Source: Bacillota bacterium | GTDB taxonomy: Bacteria > Bacillota > Clostridia > Tissierellales > Sedimentibacteraceae | Length of the DNA: 15,076 nucleotides | Assembly (NCBI GenBank): GCA_029239575.1 | Contig: JARBUP010000042.1 | Span: 1-15,076, forward strand | Direction: 5' to 3' | Part shown: positions 1 through 7,075 of the stretch, one piece after another | Numbering within the stretch: the stretch's first letter is position 1 | How the letters are laid out: every line of letters begins with the position of its first letter | Program-made: the position numbers and the translations under genes | The notes under the pieces: model-generated | What the model saw: only the letters and a program-made list of their open reading frames with translations | What the model was told of the DNA's origin: nothing | The model's database searches: none

Positions 1-52
1 TTTAGATTTTAATGTGAAAAAAATAAAATAATTTAGTAGACATAAATTAGTT

Positions 53-90
53 GACGTTGTTTATAATAAATAGACAACGTCTTTATTTTA
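53..90 (+). terminator. Hairpin with T-rich tail, likely terminator of an upstream gene
   Basis: Bases 53-60 (GACGTTGT) and 74-81 (ACAACGTC) form a perfect inverted repeat. A wobble pair and two A-T pairs extend it inward to an 11 bp stem with a 7-base loop. The T-rich tract TTTATTTTA follows directly. This looks like a Rho-independent terminator for a plus-strand gene lying left of the window. It sits about 75 bases upstream of the tdh promoter, so it is not part of the tdh transcript. It could alternatively be an operator. Confidence 0.55.
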
Positions 91-127
91 TGTAAAATTT
101 TAAAAACTAACATAAAATGTGTTTTTT

Positions 128-141
128 ATTTGTAAACAAAT
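128..141. promoter_or_regulatory. Palindrome upstream of the tdh promoter, possible operator
   Basis: ATTTGT-AA-ACAAAT is a perfect 6 bp inverted repeat with a 2-base centre, ending 14 bases before the tdh -35 hexamer. The position would suit binding of a dimeric regulator. I do not recognise the motif as the site of a named regulator, and short A/T palindromes arise often by chance in DNA this AT-rich. Confidence 0.25.
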
Positions 142-155
142 CATTGCTTTAGCAC

Positions 156-184
156 TTGACACGTATACAAAATAGGAGTATTAT
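156..184 (+). promoter_or_regulatory. Sigma-A promoter of tdh-kbl
   Basis: The -35 hexamer TTGACA (156-161) and the -10 hexamer TATTAT (179-184) are separated by exactly 17 bases, close to the vegetative sigma-A consensus. Transcription would begin around base 190, leaving a leader of about 40 bases. That is too short for a riboswitch, so control is more likely at initiation. Confidence 0.8.
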
Positions 185-231
185 CTAATTGACAAAATAA
201 AAAATTAAATAAATAGGAAGGTGAAATTATT

Positions 232-1272
232 ATGGCTAAAATGGATGCGCTCGTTAAAAAGTATAAAGAGCCTGGATTATGGCTTGAGCAAGTTGATGTA
301 CCAACACCTAAAGAAGGTGAAGTGCTTGTTAAAATTCATAAAACAGCTATTTGCGGAACAGATGTGCATATTTATGATTGGAATAAATGGGCACAGGATA
401 CTATACCTGTTCCTATGACTGTAGGTCATGAATTTGTTGGGGAAATAGTAGAAATTGGTGAAGATGTACATGATTTAAAAATTGGGGATTTAGTAAGTGG
501 TGAAGGTCATATTGTTTGTGGAAAATGCAGGAATTGTTTAGCAGGAAGAAGACATTTATGCAAAGATACTAAAGGTGTAGGGGTAAACAGAAGTGGTATT
601 TTCTCAGAATATGTTGCACTTCCAGCTACTAACATATGGCTTTGTGATGATTCGATTCCAGAAGAAATATTCAGTATTTTTGATCCATTTGGAAATGCAG
701 TTCATACTGCTTTATCTTTTGACCTTTTAGGTGAAGATGTTTTAATTACAGGTGCTGGACCAATAGGAATGATGGCTGCTGCTGTTGCAAAACATGCAGG
801 AGCAAGGCATGTTGTTGTTACAGATGTAAATGATTATAGACTTGATCTTGCAAAAGAAATGGGTGCTACGAGAACTGTTAACATAATAAAAGAAAATTTA
901 CAAGATGTTATGAAAGAATTAAAAATGAAAGAAGGTTTCGATGTAGGCCTTGAAATGTCAGGAAATGAAAAAGCATTAAATCAGATGATAAACAATATGA
1001 CTCATGGCGGTAAAATTGCTATGCTTGGTATACAAGAATCTAATGCAGTAATTGATTGGAATAAAGTTGTATTTAATGGTCTTCAAATAAAAGGTATTTA
1101 TGGAAGAGAAATGTATGAAACATGGTACAAAATGTCTTCAATGCTTAAATCAGGTTTGGATATTTCTAAAGTAATTACACACAGATATCATTATACAGAA
1201 TTTGAAAAAGGATTTGAAGCAATGATAAGTGGTCAATCAGGAAAAGTTATACTTGATTGGACAAAGAAATAA
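232..1272 (+). CDS. tdh: L-threonine 3-dehydrogenase
   Basis: This cytoplasmic, zinc-dependent medium-chain dehydrogenase oxidises L-threonine with NAD+ to 2-amino-3-ketobutyrate, the first step of threonine breakdown to glycine and acetyl-CoA. The protein has 346 residues, against 341 for E. coli Tdh. The catalytic zinc site is visible as C41 in TAICGTDVHIYDW and H66-E67 in VGHEFVGE. The structural zinc lobe has C96, C99, C102 and C110. The Rossmann motif GAGPIG is at 174-179, and D198 after the second strand fits a preference for NAD+. The start is fixed by AGGAAGGTG eight bases before the ATG. It is the first gene of a two-gene operon with kbl, the next enzyme of the pathway, only 10 bases downstream. 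All key residues are present, so it should be active. The pairing with kbl makes the assignment much safer than for a lone alcohol-dehydrogenase-like protein. Confidence 0.96.
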   Translation: MAKMDALVKKYKEPGLWLEQVDVPTPKEGEVLVKIHKTAICGTDVHIYDWNKWAQDTIPVPMTVGHEFVGEIVEIGEDVHDLKIGDLVSGEGHIVCGKCRNCLAGRRHLCKDTKGVGVNRSGIFSEYVALPATNIWLCDDSIPEEIFSIFDPFGNAVHTALSFDLLGEDVLITGAGPIGMMAAAVAKHAGARHVVVTDVNDYRLDLAKEMGATRTVNIIKENLQDVMKELKMKEGFDVGLEMSGNEKALNQMINNMTHGGKIAMLGIQESNAVIDWNKVVFNGLQIKGIYGREMYETWYKMSSMLKSGLDISKVITHRYHYTEFEKGFEAMISGQSGKVILDWTKK

Positions 1273-1282
1273 GGGGGTAAAT

Positions 1283-2473
1283 ATGTACGAAAATAACAAA
1301 TCTTATTATGAAGATATTTTAAAAGATATTAAAGACTTAGGTCTATGGAAAGATGAAAGAATTATAACTACACCTCAAAGTGCAAGAATTAATACTACAA
1401 AATTTAATGGTGTATTAAACATGTGTGCTAACAATTATCTTGGATTAGCAGACAATGAAGAAGTGATTAAAGCTGCAACTGATGCTTATAAAGCTTTTGG
1501 TTATGGTCTTTCATCAGTTCGATTTATTTGTGGTACGCAGCAAATTCATAAGGATTTAGAACAGAAAATAAGTGAATTTTTGCATACGGATGATACAATT
1601 CTTTATTCATCATGTTTCGATGCAAATGGTGGACTTTTTGAAACTATAACAACAGAAAATGATGCAATAATTAGTGATGAATTAAACCATGCAAGTATCA
1701 TAGATGGTATTAGATTAGCCAAAGCTAAAAAATACAGATATAAAAATAATGATATGAACGCTTTAGAGGAACAGCTTATATTAGCTGACAAAGATGGCGC
1801 TAAAATTAAATTAATAGCTACTGATGGTGTATTTTCCATGGATGGTATTATTGCAAATTTAAAAGGAATATGTGACTTAGCTGATAAATATAACGCCATA
1901 GTTATGGTTGATGATAGTCATGCTGTTGGTTTTGTAGGTAAAACTGGAAGAGGAACACATGAATACAGAGATGTTATAGGAAGAGTCGATATAATAACAG
2001 GAACTCTAGGCAAAGCATTAGGTGGAGCAAGCGGCGGTTATACTAGCGGCAGAAAAGAAATAATTGAATTATTAAGACAACGTTCAAGACCTTATTTGTT
2101 TTCGAACACTTTAGCTCCAGCAATCGCAAGCGCATCTTTAAAAGTACTTGAAATGCTTACAGAAAGCACAAAATATCGAGATAAGCTTCAGGAAAATACA
2201 AAATATTTTAGAGAAGAAATTAAAAAAATTGGTTTAAACATTATAGAATCAGAACATCCTATTGTTCCAATAATGTTAGGGGATGCGGTGTTGGCTCAAA
2301 AAATGTCGGAACTTCTTTTAACAAAGGGAGTTTATGCAACAGGATTTTATTATCCAGTTGTACCAAAAGGTAAAGCAAGGATAAGAACTCAAATATCTGC
2401 AGCTCATTCAAAAGAAGATTTGGATTTTGCTTTAAAAGCATTTAAAGAAGTTAAAGAAGAATTAGGAATATAA
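1283..2473 (+). CDS. kbl: Glycine C-acetyltransferase (2-amino-3-ketobutyrate CoA ligase)
   Basis: This PLP-dependent enzyme of the alpha-oxoamine synthase family cleaves 2-amino-3-ketobutyrate with CoA into glycine and acetyl-CoA. It takes the unstable product of Tdh. The protein has 396 residues, close to the 398 of E. coli Kbl, and its catalytic residues fall at the same numbers: K244 in GTLGKALGG forms the PLP Schiff base, H136 in NHASIIDG stacks on the cofactor, and D210 and H213 lie in VDDSHAVG. The start chosen is the ATG at 1283, preceded by AGGGGGT, which overlaps the tdh stop codon. An in-frame extension back to 1229 would run through tdh coding sequence and has no site of its own. 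The overlap of the ribosome binding site with the tdh stop suggests coupled translation. Related family members (8-amino-7-oxononanoate synthase, 5-aminolevulinate synthase) are less likely given the tdh neighbour. Confidence 0.96.
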   Translation: MYENNKSYYEDILKDIKDLGLWKDERIITTPQSARINTTKFNGVLNMCANNYLGLADNEEVIKAATDAYKAFGYGLSSVRFICGTQQIHKDLEQKISEFLHTDDTILYSSCFDANGGLFETITTENDAIISDELNHASIIDGIRLAKAKKYRYKNNDMNALEEQLILADKDGAKIKLIATDGVFSMDGIIANLKGICDLADKYNAIVMVDDSHAVGFVGKTGRGTHEYRDVIGRVDIITGTLGKALGGASGGYTSGRKEIIELLRQRSRPYLFSNTLAPAIASASLKVLEMLTESTKYRDKLQENTKYFREEIKKIGLNIIESEHPIVPIMLGDAVLAQKMSELLLTKGVYATGFYYPVVPKGKARIRTQISAAHSKEDLDFALKAFKEVKEELGI

Positions 2474-2520
2474 AAAGAAGCAAACTGTTTCAATGTATGA
2501 AACAGTTTGCTCTTTTAATT
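2474..2520. terminator. Bidirectional terminator between kbl and the TRAP permease gene
   Basis: Bases 2479-2492 and 2498-2511 form a perfect 14 bp stem (AGCAAACTGTTTCA and its complement) with a 5-base loop. It is flanked by an A-rich tract on the left (from 2472) and CTTTTAATTTT on the right, so it can end transcription in both directions. It lies in the 47 bases between two convergent genes and serves both. Confidence 0.9.
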
Positions 2521-4491
2521 TTATTGAGCAGTTATTTTTTCTTTAGAAAATTTATTCTTTTGAATTAAGAATTCAGCTATTACTAATATTGCACCAATAG
2601 ATACAAATTTGATATCTGTCATAACTAATAGAATCCCACCTGCTACAAATAATAGTCTTTCTATTACTTTCATGTGAGTTTTAAAATATCCAGTTAATCC
2701 AGCGGCAACACATGCTATACCAATTACTGCTGTGACAATATCAAAAGCTAATAATAAAGGTGTAGTATCAATCATAAGCATTCGAGGACTATGAACAAAT
2801 ATATAAGGTATTAAAAATGCTGCAATAGCTAATCTTGTAGCTTGAACACCTGTTTTCATAGGTTCCGATTTAGCAATTCCGGATGCAGCAACTGCTGCTA
2901 AACAAACGGGAGGTGTAACATCTGCAATTATTCCAAAGTAAAATACAAACATATGTGCTGGTATTAATTGAACTCCAAGCATTAACAATGCAGGAGCAGC
3001 TATTGTTGAAGTAATTACATAATTTGCTGTAGTAGGTACGCCTATTCCAAGTACTAAAGATGTTACCATAGCAAAGAATAATGTTAAAAATAAATTTCCA
3101 TTAGCTATTCCTACTAATACTGATCCCATTTTTAATCCTAAACCAGTTTGAGTTACAACACCTATAATTATACCAGCGCAAGCACATGCGGATACAACTG
3201 TAAGAGCATTTTTTGCTCCGCTTACTAAACCATTTATTAAATCTTTAAATGTTAATCTTGTATCTTTAGATATAGCAGAACATATTAAAGTTGAAACAAT
3301 AGCTCCTAAAGCTGCTCTTATTGGTGAAAAACCTTTTGTTAGTAAAAATATTACTAAAACTATTGGAATAATTAAATGACCTCTAGTTTTCATAACATGA
3401 CTAAATTTAGGAACTTCATTTTTAGGTAAACCTAAAAGATTTAGCTTTTTGGCTTCAAAATGTACTCCAGCCCAAACACCAAAGTAGTATAAAAGAGCAG
3501 GTATAGCAGCAGCTTTAATTATAGTAAAATATGGTGTATTAGTGATTTCAGCCATTAAGAATGCTGCAGCACCCATAATAGGAGGCATTAATTGACCGCC
3601 GGTAGAAGCAGTTGCTTCAACAGCTCCTGCAAATTCTGGTTTATATCCTAATTTTTTCATCATAGGTATAGTAAAACTGCCTGTACCAACAACATTGGCA
3701 ACTGAGCTTCCAGAAAGTGTACCCATAAGTCCACTTGATATAACTGCAACTTTTGCAGGTCCTCCAGGCGAGCTACCATTTATTGAATTAGCTAAATTTA
3801 TAAAAAACTCTCCCATACCTGTTTTTTCTAAATAGGCACCAAATAATAAAAACATGAATATAAAAGTTGATGATACCCCAATTGGAAGTCCCATAATTCC
3901 TTCTGTTGTAAAGAATAAATGTTGAGCAAAGTTATTTAAATCAACACCTCTGTGGGCAAGTTTACCAGGGATATATGGTCCTAAAAATGCATATGCAATA
4001 AATAAAAGAGATATAATAACCATTGGCATTCCTATAACTCTTCTTGCTGCTTCTAAAACTAATATAACAGCTAAAATTCCAATAATCATATCCGTAGTGT
4101 TAATTAGACCTTGTCTGTAAACTATGTCTTTGTAGAAAACAACTATGTAAAAGCATACTACAGTTGCTATTATAGCAGTGATTATATCTATAGGATGTAT
4201 TTTATCCTTTGGCATATTTTTTTGTGCAGGATATAGTAAAAATATTAAAGATAAACCAAAAGCTAAATGTATGGACCTTAATATCATTGGTTCCATACCT
4301 AAAAAAATCGCTGTATAAAGTTGAAATAATGAAAAACTTAAAAGAATTATTGTTACTATTTTATTAGCATTGCCAGATAGAACTCTAAAGTTCGAACCCT
4401 TGTCATATTTCCTCAGGATATTATCGACTTCTTCTTGACTCATTTCTGGGCTTATATCTTGAACAACTTCATTGTTTGTTTTCTTAGTCAT
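2521..4491 (-). CDS. TRAP transporter fused permease (4TM/12TM type)
   Basis: This is the membrane part of a tripartite ATP-independent periplasmic (TRAP) transporter, with the small (DctQ-like) and large (DctM-like) subunits fused in one chain of 656 residues. Such fusions are typical of TAXI-type systems. Uptake is driven by an ion gradient and fed by the solute receptor. After a polar N-terminus of about 40 residues, hydrophobic segments begin at about 44-65 and 72-88 (the 4TM part). The large subunit follows, with conserved motifs GSSVANVVGTG (about 261-271), STGGQLMPPIMGAAAF (about 296-311), GIGVPTTANY (about 484-493) and DVTPP (about 525). The start has a textbook AAAGGAGGA site. It is the third gene of an operon behind the TAXI receptor and a DUF1850 gene, 33 bases after the latter, and ends at the shared terminator. 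The substrate cannot be read from the permease; see the receptor. Confidence 0.95.
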   Translation of the reverse strand: MTKKTNNEVVQDISPEMSQEEVDNILRKYDKGSNFRVLSGNANKIVTIILLSFSLFQLYTAIFLGMEPMILRSIHLAFGLSLIFLLYPAQKNMPKDKIHPIDIITAIIATVVCFYIVVFYKDIVYRQGLINTTDMIIGILAVILVLEAARRVIGMPMVIISLLFIAYAFLGPYIPGKLAHRGVDLNNFAQHLFFTTEGIMGLPIGVSSTFIFMFLLFGAYLEKTGMGEFFINLANSINGSSPGGPAKVAVISSGLMGTLSGSSVANVVGTGSFTIPMMKKLGYKPEFAGAVEATASTGGQLMPPIMGAAAFLMAEITNTPYFTIIKAAAIPALLYYFGVWAGVHFEAKKLNLLGLPKNEVPKFSHVMKTRGHLIIPIVLVIFLLTKGFSPIRAALGAIVSTLICSAISKDTRLTFKDLINGLVSGAKNALTVVSACACAGIIIGVVTQTGLGLKMGSVLVGIANGNLFLTLFFAMVTSLVLGIGVPTTANYVITSTIAAPALLMLGVQLIPAHMFVFYFGIIADVTPPVCLAAVAASGIAKSEPMKTGVQATRLAIAAFLIPYIFVHSPRMLMIDTTPLLLAFDIVTAVIGIACVAAGLTGYFKTHMKVIERLLFVAGGILLVMTDIKFVSIGAILVIAEFLIQKNKFSKEKITAQ

Positions 4492-4524
4492 AAAATTTCC
4501 TCCTTTGAGAAGATTTATATTAAA

Positions 4525-5058
4525 TTATATGATAAATATAATATTTGAAGAAAAATTAAATAAGCTTTTTAATATTTTCTTTTGTTGGACGTAAATTGTT
4601 ATTGAACAATCGCTTTCTTTTAAAATATCCATAAGTTGATATTGAGTATCTCCTATTTGAAGAAAGTGTTTTGGAATAGGTGATATAATCATATTTATTT
4701 GTTTGAAAGTGCGTTTAGTATAAAGAATGAATTTATCATCTTTAAGTTCAAAATCTTTAGAATCTGCTAAAAATGGTAATCCAACACCAAAAGATTCATA
4801 AATCGTTTTTTCTAAGATTATATCATTTTCATTAACATAAAAGAATTCTTCTGCAGGTGTTTTCATAACTGAATGTATATAACCTAAAGAAAACTTATTA
4901 TCAGGTAAATAAAATTCAGTTTTAATTCCTGTAGTATTATTTTGTATTACTAATACATTACCGCTTACAACGTTACTGCCTAATACAAAAATAATTGATG
5001 ATAATATAATTAATGAAATAATAATTATTAAGATAAATTCATTCTTTGTTTGTTTCAA
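4525..5058 (-). CDS. DUF1850 membrane-anchored protein of the TRAP-TAXI operon
   Basis: This protein of 177 residues has one strong N-terminal hydrophobic segment (about 8-30), which acts as a membrane anchor or uncleaved signal, followed by a soluble, probably extracytoplasmic domain. The domain carries the DUF1850 pattern: a YIHSV motif, then TPAEEFFYV, then a YESFGVGLPF stretch. Genes of this family are regularly found beside TAXI-type TRAP transporters, and here it lies between the receptor gene (21 bases upstream) and the permease gene (33 bases downstream). No biochemical role is established; a part in receptor docking or transporter assembly is only a guess. The start codon is TTG, 10 bases after AAGGA. 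No ATG lies nearby, so translation may be lower than for its neighbours. The last residues (SSNIIFII) are hydrophobic. Confidence 0.85.
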   Translation of the reverse strand: MKQTKNEFILIIIISLIILSSIIFVLGSNVVSGNVLVIQNNTTGIKTEFYLPDNKFSLGYIHSVMKTPAEEFFYVNENDIILEKTIYESFGVGLPFLADSKDFELKDDKFILYTKRTFKQINMIISPIPKHFLQIGDTQYQLMDILKESDCSITIYVQQKKILKSLFNFSSNIIFII

Positions 5059-5079
5059 TTCAATTAGATCCTTTTTGTA

Positions 5080-6090
5080 TTATTTTATTCCTTGTTCGTC
5101 AAAATATTTTTGTGCTCCTGGGTGAACTTTTATGCCAATGCCTTGTAAAGCAGTATCTTTAGTTATATCTTTACCAACATTGTGTGCAGCAGTTATTCTT
5201 TCGCTGTTTTCATATATTGATTTTACCATGTTATATGCTAATTCTTCATCTAAAGTGCTGCTTACAGCAAGCATAGCTCTAACTGATAATGTTTTAGCAT
5301 CAGCTGTTTGTCCTTTATAAGTTGCAGCTGGTATTGTATATTCTGTATAGAATGGGTATTTTTCCAATAATGATTTAGCAACATCTCCATCTATTGGAAC
5401 AACATATACTTCATTTTGAGTTGAAAGGTCAACTATTGCAGCTGTTGGTACACCTGCTACTAAAAATGCAGCATCTAATTGTTTGTCTTTAAGTCCTGTA
5501 GAAGCTTCTGAGAATGATAAAAATTTAGGATCAATATCCTTGTCAAAGTCAAGTCCTGCAGCAGCTATAATTTGTCTTGCATTAGCTTCAACACCACTAC
5601 CGATAGCTCCAACTGCAACTCTTTTGCCTTTTAAATCAGCAACTGTTTTTACTGATGGATCTGTTGTAATTAATTGTAAAGGTTCGCTATAAAGTGTAGC
5701 TAACCCTCTTATGTCTGCAAAAGCTGCTCCATCGAACATTATTGTTCCAGTTTCAGAATATGAAGCTATGTCGTTTTGAATTATAACAACTTCAACTTTA
5801 CCTTCTTTTAGAAGATTAACGTTTGCTACTGAAGCACCTGTACTTTGTGCAGTTGCGTTAACTCCAGGTATGTCTTTGTTCCAAATTTCAGCAAAAGCAC
5901 CGCCAAGTGGGAAGTATGTACCTGCTGTTCCACCAGTGCCTATATTTACGAATACTTGTTTAGCTGGCTCTGCAGCAGGTTGTTCTGACCCTGCAGGTGC
6001 ATCAGCTGGTTTTTGAGCACATGCTGTGAAAATTCCTAAAGATAAAACAACTACCAAAAGTAAAGCAAAAATTGATAATTTCTTTTTCAT
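5080..6090 (-). CDS. TAXI family TRAP transporter solute receptor (lipoprotein)
   Basis: This extracytoplasmic binding protein delivers substrate to the fused permease. Its 336 residues begin with a lipoprotein signal: MKKK, a hydrophobic core (about 5-20) and a lipobox FTAC with the lipid-carrying cysteine at C24. A short Pro/Ala/Glu-rich linker follows, up to about residue 45. The mature domain opens with IGTGGTAGTYFPLGGAFAEI, the hallmark of the TAXI (TRAP-associated extracytoplasmic immunogenic) family. Later typical parts include GKVEVVIIQND and GAIGSGVEANARQII. The start has AAAGGAG upstream. It is the first gene of its operon. Studied TAXI receptors bind glutamate/glutamine or related acids; the GlnK/GlnL-like regulators next door fit such a ligand, but the sequence does not prove it. 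The F at lipobox position -3 is slightly unusual but tolerated. Confidence 0.94.
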   Translation of the reverse strand: MKKKLSIFALLLVVVLSLGIFTACAQKPADAPAGSEQPAAEPAKQVFVNIGTGGTAGTYFPLGGAFAEIWNKDIPGVNATAQSTGASVANVNLLKEGKVEVVIIQNDIASYSETGTIMFDGAAFADIRGLATLYSEPLQLITTDPSVKTVADLKGKRVAVGAIGSGVEANARQIIAAAGLDFDKDIDPKFLSFSEASTGLKDKQLDAAFLVAGVPTAAIVDLSTQNEVYVVPIDGDVAKSLLEKYPFYTEYTIPAATYKGQTADAKTLSVRAMLAVSSTLDEELAYNMVKSIYENSERITAAHNVGKDITKDTALQGIGIKVHPGAQKYFDEQGIK

Positions 6091-6117
6091 AGATATCTCC
6101 TTTTTATTTTTAGTTTT

Positions 6118-6130
6118 AAGGCTACGCCTT
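6118..6130 (-). repeat. Small hairpin in the leader of the TAXI receptor gene
   Basis: AAGGC-TAC-GCCTT is a perfect 5 bp inverted repeat with a 3-base loop. It lies between the likely -10 box and the ribosome binding site, so it would be in the transcript leader. It is short and has no T tract. It might protect the 5' end of the messenger or bind a regulator, or mean nothing. Confidence 0.3.
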
Positions 6131-6137
6131 TTGATTT

Positions 6138-6168
6138 ATTATAAAGTATGGCTTTCAATAAAATACAA
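6138..6168 (-). promoter_or_regulatory. Probable promoter of the TRAP-TAXI operon
   Basis: On the minus strand a perfect -10 box TATAAT is at 6138-6143. The best -35 match is TTGTAT at 6163-6168, with a long 19-base spacer, so the promoter looks weak and might need an activator. The -35 region overlaps the foot of the terminator hairpin of the upstream regulator operon. The leader would be about 40 bases. Confidence 0.5.
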
Positions 6169-6204
6169 AAACACTCAGAATAAAACATTTACCTGAGTGT
6201 TTTT
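6167..6204 (-). terminator. Terminator of the sensor kinase/regulator operon
   Basis: Bases 6167-6178 and 6193-6204 form a perfect 12 bp stem (AAAAACACTCAG and its complement) around a 14-base loop. Read on the minus strand, the GC-containing stem is followed by TTTTTGTATTTTA. It lies 35 bases after the regulator stop codon and separates this operon from the TRAP-TAXI operon. The large loop may make it leaky. Confidence 0.8.
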
Positions 6205-6238
6205 TGCAAGAATTTATAAAAAACTTTTATTTAATTGA

Positions 6239-7075
6239 TTATTCGATACTAATCATTAGCCCATCTATGAATTTTTTAATATTAATTTTACCATTGGATG
6301 AACTCTTCCCTCTAATATTATCCATTTCAACTTTTACTTCTTCAAAGTTGAACAAACTATTAGAGTATGTAATATATATTTCATTCATATAATCTTCAAC
6401 ACCTAAATAAGCTATATTTGATAAACCTTTATTTATTGCTCGCCTGATTCTTTGTTCCATATTTTTTGAATTAGAACTTAATTCATTACATAATTCATAT
6501 ATATTAATATGTGACATGCTTTTTTTATTGTAAATTAAATAATTACATATATCTATAATATCTTTAGCTCCTTTTTCACCGGACATTCCTAACTTATTTA
6601 AGATTTGTTGTATTTTTTTTATTTTTTCTACATATAAATCTTCAACAATTTTTATACTGCCATCATAATTTTTAAATAAATTTTTAATATTATCCAATGT
6701 TAATTTATAATTTATTTTTTCGATAACATTTTTTATAATTGTTGTAACTTCTACAATATTTATTGGTTTACTAATAAAAAAGTCTATACCCGTAGTATAT
6801 GCTTTACTAATCATATCCTTAGAGGATACTTGAGAAATCATAATGAATTTAGAGTTGCAATTACTGCTCTTAAGTTCTTTTACGACCGCTATTCCATCCT
6901 TTCCAGGCATCAATAAATCAATTAAAATTATATCAGGTGAACAAGACATAATTTCAGAAATACAATCATTCCCATTTAATGCATAGCCACAAACGCTACC
7001 TAAATCGTTATCCTCAATAATATTTTCAAGCACTTTTATAATTGCAATATCATCTTCTATGATGTAAAATTTCAT
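6239..7075 (-). CDS. GlnL/YcbB-like response regulator
   Basis: This cytoplasmic transcription regulator has 278 residues. Residues 1-120 form a CheY-like receiver with acidic pocket E7-D8-D9, phosphate acceptor D53 in LIDLLMPGKDG, S81, and K103 in ISKPIN. The C-terminal part (about 145-250) has the pattern of the YcbB DNA-binding domain of Bacillus GlnL, including KLGMSGEKGAKDIIDI and NMEQRIRRAINKGLSN. The second stretch also resembles the recognition region of Spo0A. Bacillus GlnL activates glutaminase and glutamine uptake genes. The start is taken at 7075, where GGAGGT lies five bases upstream; an ATG six codons earlier overlaps that site. The ATG overlaps the kinase stop as ATGA, so the two genes are translationally coupled. 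A likely target is the TRAP-TAXI operon directly downstream, on the same strand but behind a terminator. It is clearly not Spo0A itself. Confidence 0.87.
   Translation of the reverse strand: MKFYIIEDDIAIIKVLENIIEDNDLGSVCGYALNGNDCISEIMSCSPDIILIDLLMPGKDGIAVVKELKSSNCNSKFIMISQVSSKDMISKAYTTGIDFFISKPINIVEVTTIIKNVIEKINYKLTLDNIKNLFKNYDGSIKIVEDLYVEKIKKIQQILNKLGMSGEKGAKDIIDICNYLIYNKKSMSHINIYELCNELSSNSKNMEQRIRRAINKGLSNIAYLGVEDYMNEIYITYSNSLFNFEEVKVEMDNIRGKSSSNGKINIKKFIDGLMISIE

Noticed and set aside
185..231. Riboswitch in the tdh leader
   Set aside because: The leader after the predicted start is only about 40 bases, with no stem structure of note.
1229..1282. Longer start for kbl
   Set aside because: It would lie inside the end of tdh; the ATG at 1283 has AGGGGGT and gives the same length and residue numbering as known Kbl.
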